From Psychromarinibacter sediminicola (GTDB lineage: Bacteria; Pseudomonadota; Alphaproteobacteria; Rhodobacterales; Rhodobacteraceae): DNA of 45,393 nucleotides. The first letter of the stretch is position 1; each line of letters opens with the position of its first letter. Positions 1 through 8,050 of this stretch are shown here, in pieces. The DNA is taken from contig NZ_JARGYC010000039.1 in assembly GCF_029168335.1 (NCBI RefSeq), positions 1 through 45,393 of the forward strand, read 5' to 3'. The notes under the pieces were generated by a model. It was not told where the DNA came from. It ran no database searches and worked only from the letters and a program-made list of their open reading frames with translations. The position numbers and the translations under genes were made by a program.

Positions 1-653
1 CGGTCGCGGCGATCGGCGCGACCGCGCTGGTCTTCGAGATGCTGACCGAGGAGCAGGCGCTGCGGGTGCGGCCGGGGCTGCTGGACGACGCGGAGGCGCT
101 GGAGCGGGCGCTGGGCTGGGAGGCGTCCGGCTGGCCGGATTTCGCGATGTATTATCCGATCTTCGCGGCGGCCGAGGGGGCCGCGATCTTCGGCGGGGCG
201 CTGCCGCGCGATGAGGTGCGGCGGGCGGTCTCCGAGGGGGCGGCGGCCGTGTTCGGCGGCGCGGCGGGGCTGTTCGGGCTGGACGGGGCGCTGACCGAGA
301 CCGAGCAGGCCGACCGCGAGGCCGGGCAGATGGTCGCCCATTGCGATGCGCTGCCCGAGGCGATGCTGGGCGGCATGGTCGAGGCGCAGCGGCTGCGCGA
401 TGCAGGCCTGGCCCGGGCCGTGGTGGCGGCGCTGGCCGAGACCGGCGGGCCGGTGGCGGTGATCACCGGCAACGGGCATGCGCGGCTGGACTGGGGCCTT
501 GCGCGGGCGCTGGCGCGGGCGGCGCCGGAGGTGTCGGTGATCTCGGTCGGGCAGTTCGAGGAGGCCGCGCCGGAGGCGCCGCCCTTCGACTACTGGCTGG
601 TGACCGAGGCGGCGGAGCGAGACGATCCCTGTGCCGGGTTCTCGGCGGAGTAG
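1..653 (+). CDS. ChaN family lipoprotein-like protein, 5' end outside window
   Basis: The reading frame is open from base 3, so the true start lies upstream; the ATG at base 39 falls inside the conserved ALVFEML stretch and is not the start. The visible 217 codons resemble the ChaN / Tiki-superfamily haem-binding family (DUF399): the ALVFEM strand, an acidic DxxLPEAMLGGMVEAQRLRD helix region, and the VITGNGHARLDWG segment that is a hallmark of the family. Known relatives are thought to take part in haem or iron uptake, usually as lipoproteins, but the lipobox would be in the missing part. The gene ends 74 bp before coaBC on the same strand. Family assignment is good; function is inferred from the family only. 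Confidence 0.75.
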   Translation, partial: VAAIGATALVFEMLTEEQALRVRPGLLDDAEALERALGWEASGWPDFAMYYPIFAAAEGAAIFGGALPRDEVRRAVSEGAAAVFGGAAGLFGLDGALTETEQADREAGQMVAHCDALPEAMLGGMVEAQRLRDAGLARAVVAALAETGGPVAVITGNGHARLDWGLARALARAAPEVSVISVGQFEEAAPEAPPFDYWLVTEAAERDDPCAGFSAE

Positions 654-727
654 GCCGGCGGCGCTGGCCGTTGCCCCCTGGGGCGTGGCAGCCTAGAACG
701 GGGGCGCGGCGGTTCAGAGGGCGGCAC

Positions 728-1921
728 ATGCTGGCGGGCAAGCGGATACTCCTGATCATCGGCGGCGGCATCGCGGCCTTCAAGGCGCTGGACCTGATCC
801 GACGGCTGCGCGAGCGCGGCGCGACGGTGACCCCGGTGCTGACGCGGGCGGGCGAGGAGTTCGTCACGCCGCTCTCGGCCTCGGCGCTGGCGGCGCGCAA
901 GGTCTATCGCGACCTGTTCGACCTGACCGACGAGGCGGAGATGGGCCATATCGAGCTGTCGCGCGACGCGGACCTCGTGGTCGTGGCGCCCTGTACCGCC
1001 GACCTGATGGCGAAGATGGCGGGCGGGCATGCGGACGACCTGGCCTCGACCCTGCTGATGGCGACCGACAAGCGGGTGCTGATCGCGCCGGCGATGAACG
1101 TGCGGATGTGGGAGCATCCGGCGACGCGGCGGAACCTTGCAACGCTGCGGGGCGACGGGATTCTCGTGGCCGGGCCGAACGACGGGAACATGGCCTGCGG
1201 CGAATACGGGCCGGGGCGGATGGCCGAGCCGATGGAGATCGTGGGGGCCGTGGAGGCGGCGCTGATGGACGGGCCGCTGAAGGGGCGGCACGTGCTGGTG
1301 ACCTCCGGTCCCACGCATGAGCCCATCGACCCGGTGCGCTATATCGCGAACCGCTCGTCGGGGGCGCAGGGCACCGCCATCGCGCGGGCGCTGGCGGCGC
1401 TGGGGGCGCGCGTGACCTTCGTGACCGGGCCGGCGGAGGTGGCGCCTCCGCAGGGTGTCGAGGTGGTGCGGGTCGAGACGGCGCGGGAGATGCTGGCGGC
1501 GGTCGAGGCCGCTCTTCCGGCCGATGCGGCCGTCTTCGCGGCGGCTGTGGCGGACTGGCGCATGGCCGAGGACGTGGCGCAAAAGATGAAGAAGGAGGCG
1601 GGCGGCGTGCCCACGCTGCGGTTTGCCGAGAACCCGGATATTCTGGCGACCGTGGCGGCGATGGGCGACGGGCGGCCGGGGCTGGTCGTGGGCTTTGCCG
1701 CGGAGACCGAGAGGGTGGTCGAGCATGCGACGGCGAAGCGGGCGCGGAAGGGCTGCGACTGGATCGTCGCCAACGACGTCTCGCCCGCGACGGGGATCAT
1801 GGGCGGGGCGGAGAACGCCGTGGTGCTGATCACCGGCGCGGGCGCCGAGGACTGGCCGCGGATGACCAAGGACCAGGTGGCCGGGCGGCTGGCGGCGCGC
1901 ATCGCGGCGGCGCTGGGCTGA
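728..1921 (+). CDS. coaBC: Bifunctional phosphopantothenoylcysteine decarboxylase / phosphopantothenate-cysteine ligase
   Basis: Coenzyme A biosynthesis: couples 4'-phosphopantothenate to cysteine (CoaB, CTP-dependent) and decarboxylates the product (CoaC, FMN-dependent). The protein is 397 residues, normal for the fused enzyme. The CoaC half (about 1-180) shows the active-site His74, the PAMN motif at 121-124 and the flap cysteine Cys157 in an ACGExGxGRM context. The CoaB half begins near 186 with VTSGPTHEPIDPVRYI and the NRSSG loop (208-212), and later has ENPDI and ANDVS. The frame is open far upstream, but the ATG at 728 gives the canonical N-terminus (MLAGKRILLIIGGGIAAFKA). A hairpin-plus-T repeat follows the stop codon, before dut. 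The reactions are well established for this family. Confidence 0.96.
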   Translation: MLAGKRILLIIGGGIAAFKALDLIRRLRERGATVTPVLTRAGEEFVTPLSASALAARKVYRDLFDLTDEAEMGHIELSRDADLVVVAPCTADLMAKMAGGHADDLASTLLMATDKRVLIAPAMNVRMWEHPATRRNLATLRGDGILVAGPNDGNMACGEYGPGRMAEPMEIVGAVEAALMDGPLKGRHVLVTSGPTHEPIDPVRYIANRSSGAQGTAIARALAALGARVTFVTGPAEVAPPQGVEVVRVETAREMLAAVEAALPADAAVFAAAVADWRMAEDVAQKMKKEAGGVPTLRFAENPDILATVAAMGDGRPGLVVGFAAETERVVEHATAKRARKGCDWIVANDVSPATGIMGGAENAVVLITGAGAEDWPRMTKDQVAGRLAARIAAALG

Positions 1922-1929
1922 GTCTTTCT

Positions 1930-2012
1930 GCCTCCGGCGGGAGTATTTTTTCCAAGATGAAGCTGCGGGGCGCGGGTGGCTTTGCGTATTTGGAACGAGA
2001 AGAAGCAGGGGG
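1930..2012 (+). repeat. Two tandem copies of a short GTATTT...GAAGAAGC repeat, first copy terminator-like
   Basis: Directly after coaBC, copy one (about 1931-1968) contains a small CTCC-GGCG-GGAG hairpin followed by TATTTTTT and then AAGATGAAGC. Copy two (about 1984-2012) has GCGTATTTGGAACGAGAAGAAGC and a G run. A third copy lies on the minus strand at 17603-17632, after the PHP gene. Copy one looks like a weak intrinsic terminator for coaBC. From memory, such motifs are frequent between genes in Rhodobacteraceae, but I cannot count them here. Confidence 0.55.
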
Positions 2013-2062
2013 CTGCGCGATGCGGGCCGGAGCCCCTGTCTGGCGGGTGAAGGAGCGGGCGC

Positions 2063-2530
2063 ATGGGCGAGCCGGTGCTGAAGGTGATGCGCGAGGACTG
2101 GGCGGACCCGGAGGTGCCGCTGCCGTCCTACGAGAGCGCGGGCGCGGCGGGGGCGGATCTGCGGGCGAACCTGCCCCTCGACGATCGCGCCGGGCTGGTG
2201 CTGGCGCCGGGGGCGCGGGCGCTGGTGCCGACGGGGCTGCGGCTGGAGATCCCCGACGGGTTCGAGGTGCAGATCCGGGCGCGGTCGGGGCTGGCCTTTC
2301 GGCACGGCGTCGGGTTGCCGAACGCGCCGGGGACGATCGATTCCGACTATCGCGGGCCGCTGGGGGTGCTGCTGGTGAACTGGGGCGCGGAGCCCTTCAC
2401 CGTGGTCCATGGCGAGCGTGTGGCGCAGATGGTGGTGGCGCCGGTGGTGCGGGCGCGGTTCGAGGCGGTCGCGGCGCTGGGCGACACGGTGCGCGGCGCG
2501 GGCGGCTTCGGCTCCACCGGGCGCGGGTGA
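2063..2530 (+). CDS. dut: Deoxyuridine 5'-triphosphate nucleotidohydrolase (dUTPase)
   Basis: Hydrolyses dUTP to dUMP and pyrophosphate, keeping uracil out of DNA and feeding dTMP synthesis. The 155-residue protein has all five motifs of the homotrimeric family: AGADLRA (motif 1, ending near 34), RSGL at 74-77, the [12 protein letters not shown] loop at 87-98 with the catalytic Asp93, GERVAQMVV at 117-125, and the P-loop-like GAGGFGSTG at 145-153. A GAAGGAG ribosome site precedes the ATG. It lies between coaBC and the E1-like gene on the same strand; coaBC and dut are neighbours in many proteobacteria. Confidence is very high. Confidence 0.97.
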   Translation: MGEPVLKVMREDWADPEVPLPSYESAGAAGADLRANLPLDDRAGLVLAPGARALVPTGLRLEIPDGFEVQIRARSGLAFRHGVGLPNAPGTIDSDYRGPLGVLLVNWGAEPFTVVHGERVAQMVVAPVVRARFEAVAALGDTVRGAGGFGSTGRG

Positions 2531-2543
2531 GGGGGCGCGGCTG

Positions 2544-3575
2544 ATGGTCTGGTTTCTGGTCCTTGCCGCGGGACTGTGGTTTCTGGGCTGGTTCCTAGGG
2601 GCGCCCGCCAGCGCGCGCTGGATGATGATCGGGCTGTTATACGTCGCGGTGCTGGCGCTGCTGGTGATCTTTCCCGAAGGCTCGCCGCTGCAGCGGTCGC
2701 TGGGCGGATCGCTGGGCGAATGGCTGGTGCTGGGGGCGCTGGCGCTGGTCGTCTTCGGCTATGGCCGCATCGTGGGCCGGCTGAAGGCGAAGGCCGCCGG
2801 GCGCGCGCCCGCGGCGCCGGCCGGGGCCTATGCGCCGGGCGAGGTGGAGCGCTATGCCCGCCACATCATGCTGCGCGAGATCGGCGGGCCGGGGCAGAAG
2901 GCGCTGAAACAGGCGAAGGTTCTCGTGGTGGGCGCCGGCGGGCTGGGCTCGCCTGCGCTGATGTACCTGGCGGCGGCGGGTGTCGGGCGGATCGGGGTGA
3001 TCGACGCGGATGTCGTCGAGGCGACCAACCTGCAGCGCCAGATCGCCCATGCCGACGCGCGGATCGGGATGCCCAAGGTGTTTTCCGCCGAGGCGGCGAT
3101 GCGGGCGCTGAACCCCTATGTCGACGTCCGGCCCTATCACCGGCGGATGGAGGAGGGGATCGCGCGCGAGCTGGTGGCCGACTACGACCTGGTGCTGGAC
3201 GGGACGGACAATTTCGCCACGCGCTACCTGGTGAACCGGGCCTGCGTGGCCGCCGGCGTGCCGCTGATCTCGGGCGCGCTGACGCAGTGGGAGGGGCAGC
3301 TGAGCCTGTTCGACCCGGCACAGGGCACGCCCTGCTACGAATGCGTCTTCCCCGAGGCGCCGGCGCCGGAGCTGGTGCCGTCCTGCGCCGAGGCCGGCGT
3401 GCTGGGGCCGCTGCCCGGCGTGGTGGGGGCGATGATGGCGGCCGAGGCGGTGAAGGAGATCGCCGGCGCGGGGCAGGGGCTGGGCGGCCGGATGCTGATC
3501 TTCGACGCGCTCTGGGGCGAGAGCCGGGTGATCGGGCTGAAGCGGCGCGCGGGCTGCCCGGTCTGCGGCGGCTGA
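2544..3575 (+). CDS. HesA/MoeB/ThiF-family E1-like adenylyltransferase with N-terminal membrane domain
   Basis: The 343-residue protein has two parts. Residues 1-75 contain three hydrophobic segments (about 1-19, 24-43, 58-73) that look membrane-spanning, followed by an Ala/Pro-rich linker. Residues 97-343 are a complete E1-like domain: GAGGLGS nucleotide loop (130-136), DADVVEATNLQRQ, DGTDNFATRYLVN, two CxxC zinc pairs (264-267 and 338-341), and CAEAGVLGPLPG with Cys281. Such enzymes adenylate the C-terminal glycine of ubiquitin-like sulfur carriers (MoaD, ThiS) for molybdopterin or thiamine synthesis. There is no rhodanese domain, and the carrier partner is not in the window. The ATG at 2544 is 13 bases after the dut stop. 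Which pathway it serves is unresolved. Confidence 0.85.
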   Translation: MVWFLVLAAGLWFLGWFLGAPASARWMMIGLLYVAVLALLVIFPEGSPLQRSLGGSLGEWLVLGALALVVFGYGRIVGRLKAKAAGRAPAAPAGAYAPGEVERYARHIMLREIGGPGQKALKQAKVLVVGAGGLGSPALMYLAAAGVGRIGVIDADVVEATNLQRQIAHADARIGMPKVFSAEAAMRALNPYVDVRPYHRRMEEGIARELVADYDLVLDGTDNFATRYLVNRACVAAGVPLISGALTQWEGQLSLFDPAQGTPCYECVFPEAPAPELVPSCAEAGVLGPLPGVVGAMMAAEAVKEIAGAGQGLGGRMLIFDALWGESRVIGLKRRAGCPVCGG

Positions 3576-3654
3576 CGCGCGCGCGCGCCCCGTTTCCTTG
3601 GGGCCTCATGTGGGCTAGGTTGCGCCGCAGCCAACCTGACAGGAGCCCCGCGCG

Positions 3655-5679
3655 ATGACCAACCCGTTGCTGGAAAGCTGGGACACGGACTTCGAGATGC
3701 CGCCCTTCGACCGGATCGAGGACGGGCATTTCGAAGAGGCGTTCGAGACGACGATGGCCGAGGCGCGGGCCGAGATCGCGCGGATCGCGGAGAATGCGGA
3801 GGCGCCGACCTTCGCCAACACGATCGAGGCGCTGGAGCGGGCGGACGACCGGCTGGGCCGCGTGCTGGCGGTGTTCTTCGCGCTGGCGGGTGCGGACAGC
3901 AACGACGCGCGGCAGGCGCTGCAGCGGCAGTTCTCGCCGAAGCTGGCGCAGTACGGCTCCGAGATCATGATGAACCCCGAGCTCTTCGCGCGGATCGAGA
4001 CTCTGTGGGGGCAGCGCGACGATCTGGGGCTGAGCGACGAGCAGGCGCGGCTGCTGTTTCTGACGCGGCGGAGCTTCGTGCGGGCGGGCGCGCAGCTGGA
4101 AGGCGTGGCGCGCGACCGGCTGAAGCAGGTCAAGGAGCGGCTGGCGGTGCTGGGCACGCAGTTCACCCAGAACCTGCTGGCGGACGAGCGCGGCTGGTAC
4201 ATGGAGCTGGACGAGGCGGAGCTGGAGGGGCTGCCGGAGTTCGTCGTGGCCTCGGCCCGCGCGGCGGGGGCGGAGAAGGGCGGCGACAAGCCCGTCATCA
4301 CCCTGTCGCGGTCGCTGATCACGCCGTTCCTGCAATTCTCGCCGCGGCGCGATCTGCGCGAGCGGGCGTTCCGCGCCTGGACCGGCCGGGGCGCGAACGG
4401 GGGCGAGACGGACAACCGCGAGATCGCCGCCGAGATCCTCGATCTGCGCGAGGAGCGGGCGCAGCTTCTGGGCTATGACAGCTTTGCCGAGTACAAGCTG
4501 GAAACCGAGATGGCGAAGACGCCGGAGGCGGTGCGCGATCTGTTGATGAAGGTGTGGGAGCCGGCGCGGACGCGGGCCGAGGAGGACGCCGTGCGGCTGT
4601 CGGCGATGATGCATGCCGACGGGGTGAATGGCGAGCTGGAGCCGTGGGACTGGCGCTACTACTCCGAGAAGCGGCGCAAGGAAGAGCACGACCTCGACGA
4701 GACCGAGCTGAAGCCGTACCTGCAGCTGGAGCGGATGATCGAGGCGGCCTTTGCCTGCGCGAACCGGCTGTTCGGGCTGGAGTTCCGCGAGGCGGACCTG
4801 CCGAAGTACCATCCCGACGTGCGGACCTGGGAGGTGACGCGGGACGGGAAACACATGGGGGTCTTCGTCGCCGACTACTTCGCGCGCGGGTCCAAACGGT
4901 CGGGCGCGTGGTGCAGCGCGATGCGGGCGCAGCAGAAGCTGGCGGGCGACATCCGGCCCATCGTCGTCAACGTGTGCAACTTCGCCAAGCCGGAGGCCGG
5001 AAAGCCCGCGCTTTTGTCCTATGACGACGCGCGCACGCTGTTTCACGAGTTCGGCCACGCGCTGCACCAGATGCTGTCGGACGTGACCTATGAATCGATC
5101 TCCGGAACATCCGTGGCGCGCGATTTCGTGGAATTGCCCAGCCAGCTCTACGAGCACTGGCTGGAGGTGCCCGAGGTGCTGGGCGAATTCGCGACCCATG
5201 CCGAGACGGGCGAGCCGATGCCCAAGGAGATGCTCGACAAGGTGATCGCCGCGGCGACCTACGACATGGGGTTCCAGACGGTGGAATACGTCGCCTCGGC
5301 GCTGGTCGACCTGGAGTTCCACGACGGCGAGGCGCCGGAAGACCCGATGGCGCGGCAGGCCGAGATCCTCGACGGCATCGGCATGCCCCACGCCATCGCG
5401 ATGCGCCACGCCACGCCGCATTTCGCGCATGTCTTCTCGGGCGACGGCTATTCCAGCGGGTATTACAGCTACATGTGGTCCGAAGTGATGGATGCCGACG
5501 CCTTCGAGGCGTTCGAAGAGGCCGGCGCCTTCGACGCCGAGACCGCGAAGAAGCTGGAGGACTACATCCTCTCGGCCGGCGGGACCGAAGAGGCCGACGA
5601 GCTCTACAAGAAGTTCCGCGGCCGGCTGCCGGGGGTCGAGGCGCTCTTGAAGGGCCGGGGGCTGTCGGACGCGGCGTGA
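3655..5679 (+). CDS. M3 family zinc oligopeptidase (oligopeptidase A / Dcp type)
   Basis: A 674-residue thimet-type metallopeptidase that cuts short peptides in the cytoplasm; there is no signal peptide. The zinc site is visible: HEFGH at 464-468 supplies two histidines and the catalytic glutamate, and Glu493 in the FVELPSQ stretch is the expected third ligand. The C-terminal region carries the HVFSGDGYSSGYYSYMWS segment typical of the family's substrate-binding lid. Length fits OpdA/Dcp (about 680). Oligopeptidase A and dipeptidyl carboxypeptidase cannot be told apart with certainty by reading alone. It starts 79 bases after the E1-like gene with CAGGAG upstream, and probably has its own transcription unit. 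Confidence 0.93.
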   Translation: MTNPLLESWDTDFEMPPFDRIEDGHFEEAFETTMAEARAEIARIAENAEAPTFANTIEALERADDRLGRVLAVFFALAGADSNDARQALQRQFSPKLAQYGSEIMMNPELFARIETLWGQRDDLGLSDEQARLLFLTRRSFVRAGAQLEGVARDRLKQVKERLAVLGTQFTQNLLADERGWYMELDEAELEGLPEFVVASARAAGAEKGGDKPVITLSRSLITPFLQFSPRRDLRERAFRAWTGRGANGGETDNREIAAEILDLREERAQLLGYDSFAEYKLETEMAKTPEAVRDLLMKVWEPARTRAEEDAVRLSAMMHADGVNGELEPWDWRYYSEKRRKEEHDLDETELKPYLQLERMIEAAFACANRLFGLEFREADLPKYHPDVRTWEVTRDGKHMGVFVADYFARGSKRSGAWCSAMRAQQKLAGDIRPIVVNVCNFAKPEAGKPALLSYDDARTLFHEFGHALHQMLSDVTYESISGTSVARDFVELPSQLYEHWLEVPEVLGEFATHAETGEPMPKEMLDKVIAAATYDMGFQTVEYVASALVDLEFHDGEAPEDPMARQAEILDGIGMPHAIAMRHATPHFAHVFSGDGYSSGYYSYMWSEVMDADAFEAFEEAGAFDAETAKKLEDYILSAGGTEEADELYKKFRGRLPGVEALLKGRGLSDAA

Positions 5680-5778
5680 GCGCGACACGCAGACGTGAAG
5701 GGGGCCGGGGCCGACAGGGGCCGGCCCGGCGCTAACCTCCTAGATGTGGCGTTTCGCCGCAGAAAAGGGAGGATGGTC

Positions 5779-6342
5779 ATGTTTGCAAGAGTTTACGCCG
5801 CCGCCGCGCTGGTCGCGCTGGGCACGACGGCCGCCGCGCAGGACGCCCCGTTCGGGAGCGACACGGATCAGGATTATGCCGCGGACCTGTGGGCCGCGAT
5901 GGAGGAGGACGGGCTGATCGGGCCGGATGCGCCGGTGATCTTCCCCTATGCGGGGACCGAGCCGCACGGGTTCCAGCTCTCCACCCTCTACACCACCGCG
6001 ACGGTGGACGGGCACGAGGGCGTGCTGGTCATCAAGAACAACTACGGCCCCTCCGGCGTCTCCGCGGACGAGGTGGTGACCGACCCCCAGGGGCACCTCG
6101 CCGCCGTCACCGTGATGTTCAAGCGCGCCGAAGGCTATGACGACGAGACCGGCAACTGGTTCTACGCCAAGTATCTCAAGGACGGCGCGCTCGACCGGAA
6201 CCCCGCCGGGATGGCGCTGGCCGGGCTGGTGGGCAAGAACGCCGATGCCGGCTGTATCGCCTGCCACCAGAACGCGGGGGGCGGCGATTACCTGTTCACC
6301 ACCGATGCCGACCTGTCCGAGACGCTGACGATGGCCGACTGA
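5779..6342 (+). CDS. Cytochrome P460-like periplasmic c-type haem protein
   Basis: An exported 187-residue protein. The N-terminus MFARVYAAAALVALGTTAAAQ is a signal peptide with an AxA-type cleavage site. The body has a FPYAGTEPHGF / GYDDETGNWFYAKY / NPAGMALAGLVGKNADAGC pattern ending in one c-type haem motif, CIACH (Cys159-His163), near the C-terminus, which is the layout of the cytochrome P460 / c'-beta family. Family members bind NO or oxidise hydroxylamine in nitrifiers; many relatives have no known role. Two ATGs are possible (5773 and 5779); GGGAGG directly abuts the first, so the second, with 6-base spacing, is preferred. No partner redox gene is adjacent. Confidence 0.75.
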   Translation: MFARVYAAAALVALGTTAAAQDAPFGSDTDQDYAADLWAAMEEDGLIGPDAPVIFPYAGTEPHGFQLSTLYTTATVDGHEGVLVIKNNYGPSGVSADEVVTDPQGHLAAVTVMFKRAEGYDDETGNWFYAKYLKDGALDRNPAGMALAGLVGKNADAGCIACHQNAGGGDYLFTTDADLSETLTMAD

Positions 6343-6547
6343 TCCGCGCCGAGGCGCCGCCGCCGGGAACCGCCGGCCGCTCCCGTGGGTTCGGGGGGAG
6401 ACCCCGAGACACGGAGCGCGCCGACATGGCGGATCGAGACGACCTGTGGACCTTTGAGCGGCGGTTATCGCCGCGACGGTGGCAGCGGATGGCGCATGGC
6501 CGCGCACCGGCAGCGGCCGGTGGCGCCGTCCTGACCGGCCGGGCGCG

Positions 6548-7474
6548 TCATCGGGTCTGGGCGGGCCGGCGCCTGGGGTCTTCCGGGTGCGGCTTTACCC
6601 CTACCGGATCCTTGTGGATCATCACGTCGGCCTGCGGATAGGCGCTCAGGATCGCCCGGCGCAGCGCGGCGCCGATGGCGTGCGCCTCGTCCAGCGTCTG
6701 CGCCCCGTCCAGCTCGATATGCAGGTTCACGAAGACGACCGAGCCGGAAATCCGCGTCTTCAGGTCGTGGAAGCCCAGCACGCCGGGGAAATCGCGGGCG
6801 ATGGTCTCGATCCCCTCGATCATCTCGGGCGGGGCCGAGCGGTCCATCAGCGCGTCCCACGCGCCCTTGCCGATCCGCACCGCGCCGACGGCCAGCATCG
6901 CCGCCGCGCCCAGCGCGACGATGCTGTCGACCTGCCCCAGCCCCAGCGTCGCCGAGGCCCAGAGCGCCAGGATCGCGCCGATGCCGGGGATCAGGTCGCC
7001 CAGATAGTGCAGCTGATCGGCGGCCACCACCTTGTTGCCGGTGGCGCGGATCACCCGCCGCTGCCACAGCACCAGCCCGCTGGTCAGCGCGATCGACAGC
7101 ACCATCACGACGATGCCGCGCCCCTCGGCCGTGATCGGCGAGGGCGGGCCGGAGACCAGCCGGAACACCGCGCCGCCGGCGATGGCCGCGGCCGAGGCGA
7201 GGATGACGACCGACTGGCCCAGCGCGGCGAGATCCTCGGCCGAGGCATGGCCGAAGGCGTGGTCCTCGTCCGGCGGCCGTGCGGCATAGGCGATGGCGGC
7301 CAGCCCGCCGACCGAGACCATCAGGTCCAGCGCGCTGTCGGCGAGGCTGGCGGCGATGGACAGCGACTGCGTGGCCGACAGCGCCCAGAGCTTGGCCAGC
7401 ACCAGCACCAGCGCGACCGAGGCCGATAACAGCCCCGCCGACAGGTTCAGCCCGTGCTTGCGATTCCCGCTCAT
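6548..7474 (-). CDS. Cation diffusion facilitator (FieF/YiiP-type zinc/iron exporter)
   Basis: Inner-membrane proton-coupled exporter of divalent metal ions, 308 residues, with about six membrane helices and a C-terminal cytoplasmic ferredoxin-like domain (from about 215). The metal sites of YiiP are recognisable: transport site Asp46/Asp50 and His156/Asp160 (DSALD and HYLGD), and second-site residues Asp69, His72, His76 in PPDEDHAFGH. The DD-HD set in helices 2 and 5 is the pattern associated with zinc/iron and other divalent ions. The start is chosen at the ATG 7474 (MSGNRKHG); an in-frame TTG at 7510 is possible and neither has a clear ribosome site. It lies 15-50 bp downstream of the exported-protein gene and may belong to the plsY operon. 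Confidence 0.92.
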   Translation of the reverse strand: MSGNRKHGLNLSAGLLSASVALVLVLAKLWALSATQSLSIAASLADSALDLMVSVGGLAAIAYAARPPDEDHAFGHASAEDLAALGQSVVILASAAAIAGGAVFRLVSGPPSPITAEGRGIVVMVLSIALTSGLVLWQRRVIRATGNKVVAADQLHYLGDLIPGIGAILALWASATLGLGQVDSIVALGAAAMLAVGAVRIGKGAWDALMDRSAPPEMIEGIETIARDFPGVLGFHDLKTRISGSVVFVNLHIELDGAQTLDEAHAIGAALRRAILSAYPQADVMIHKDPVGVKPHPEDPRRRPAQTR

Positions 7475-7525
7475 GGGCAGGGAAATGGCAGAACCGCGGG
7501 GCAAGGCCAAGCCGGAGCTTCGGCC

Positions 7526-8050
7526 TCAGCCGCCCTCCTCCAGCGGCCGGGCGCCCGCGATCACCGTCGAGAACCCCGCGCCATCGGCGAGGATCGCCTG
7601 CACGCAGCCGCGCGCGCCGTAGCTGTCGCAATAGGTTCCGTGCCGGCCGATCAGGATCAGCGGCTGGCCGCCGTACTCGGTCACCCGCCAGGTGCCGCCG
7701 GTCCAGGTCCGCGCGATCTCGCCGTTCAGCACGAAGACCAGCCGGCTGCCGCCGGAGCCGTGCCAGAGCGAGTAGGTGGCCGAGCACATGATGCGGTTGA
7801 AGTCGATGACCAGGTCGTTCGGCGGGCCGTCGCCGTCCAGATCGGTCCAGGTCATCGCGCCCGTTTCCATCTCCAGCCGCGGCTTCGGCCCGCCCGCGGC
7901 GGCCTCGGCGGCGCATTCGGCGCGGGCCTCGTCCAGCACCGCGGCGATGGCGGGCGCGGTCTCGTCCACCTCCTGCGCGGCGAGCGGGGTGGCGAGAAGG
8001 GCGAGCGTCAGCGCGAGACCCAGGGCGAGACTTGGTGACAGGCGGATCAT
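7526..8050 (-). CDS. Small exported protein of unknown function, coupled to plsY
   Basis: I do not recognise a named family. The 174-residue protein starts with a strong signal peptide (MIRLSPSLALGLALTLALLA, then TPLAAQ cleavage region). The mature part has four cysteines (46, 89, 141, 149), suggesting periplasmic disulfides, and a DLDGDGPPND loop at 70-79 that resembles a calcium-binding DxDxDG motif. Its second half is beta-rich (SGGSRLVFVLNG, WRVTEYGGQPLILIG). The start ATG (8048-8050) overlaps the plsY stop in an ATGA junction, so it is translationally coupled to plsY. This is a real gene by signal peptide, codon use and coupling; function is unknown. Confidence 0.8.
   Translation of the reverse strand: MIRLSPSLALGLALTLALLATPLAAQEVDETAPAIAAVLDEARAECAAEAAAGGPKPRLEMETGAMTWTDLDGDGPPNDLVIDFNRIMCSATYSLWHGSGGSRLVFVLNGEIARTWTGGTWRVTEYGGQPLILIGRHGTYCDSYGARGCVQAILADGAGFSTVIAGARPLEEGG

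Noticed and set aside
341-727. N-terminal extension of coaBC into the ChaN-like gene
   Set aside because: Out of frame with and inside the preceding gene; composition is shadow-like, and the ATG at 728 gives the standard CoaBC start.
2409-2543. Upstream in-frame start for the E1-like gene inside dut
   Set aside because: It would add 45 Arg/Trp-rich residues read from within dut; the ATG at 2544 gives a sensible membrane N-terminus.
2866-5688. Long minus-strand open frame opposite the M3 peptidase
   Set aside because: Low-complexity Arg/His/Pro/Gln composition with no motif; the plus strand holds an M3 peptidase with its zinc site.
6426-6641. Possible small gene or relic starting MADRDDLWTFERRL
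   Set aside because: The first 14 residues faintly recall short DUF4440-like proteins, but the rest is shadow of the CDF gene and no frame continues the family. At most a relic; not supported.
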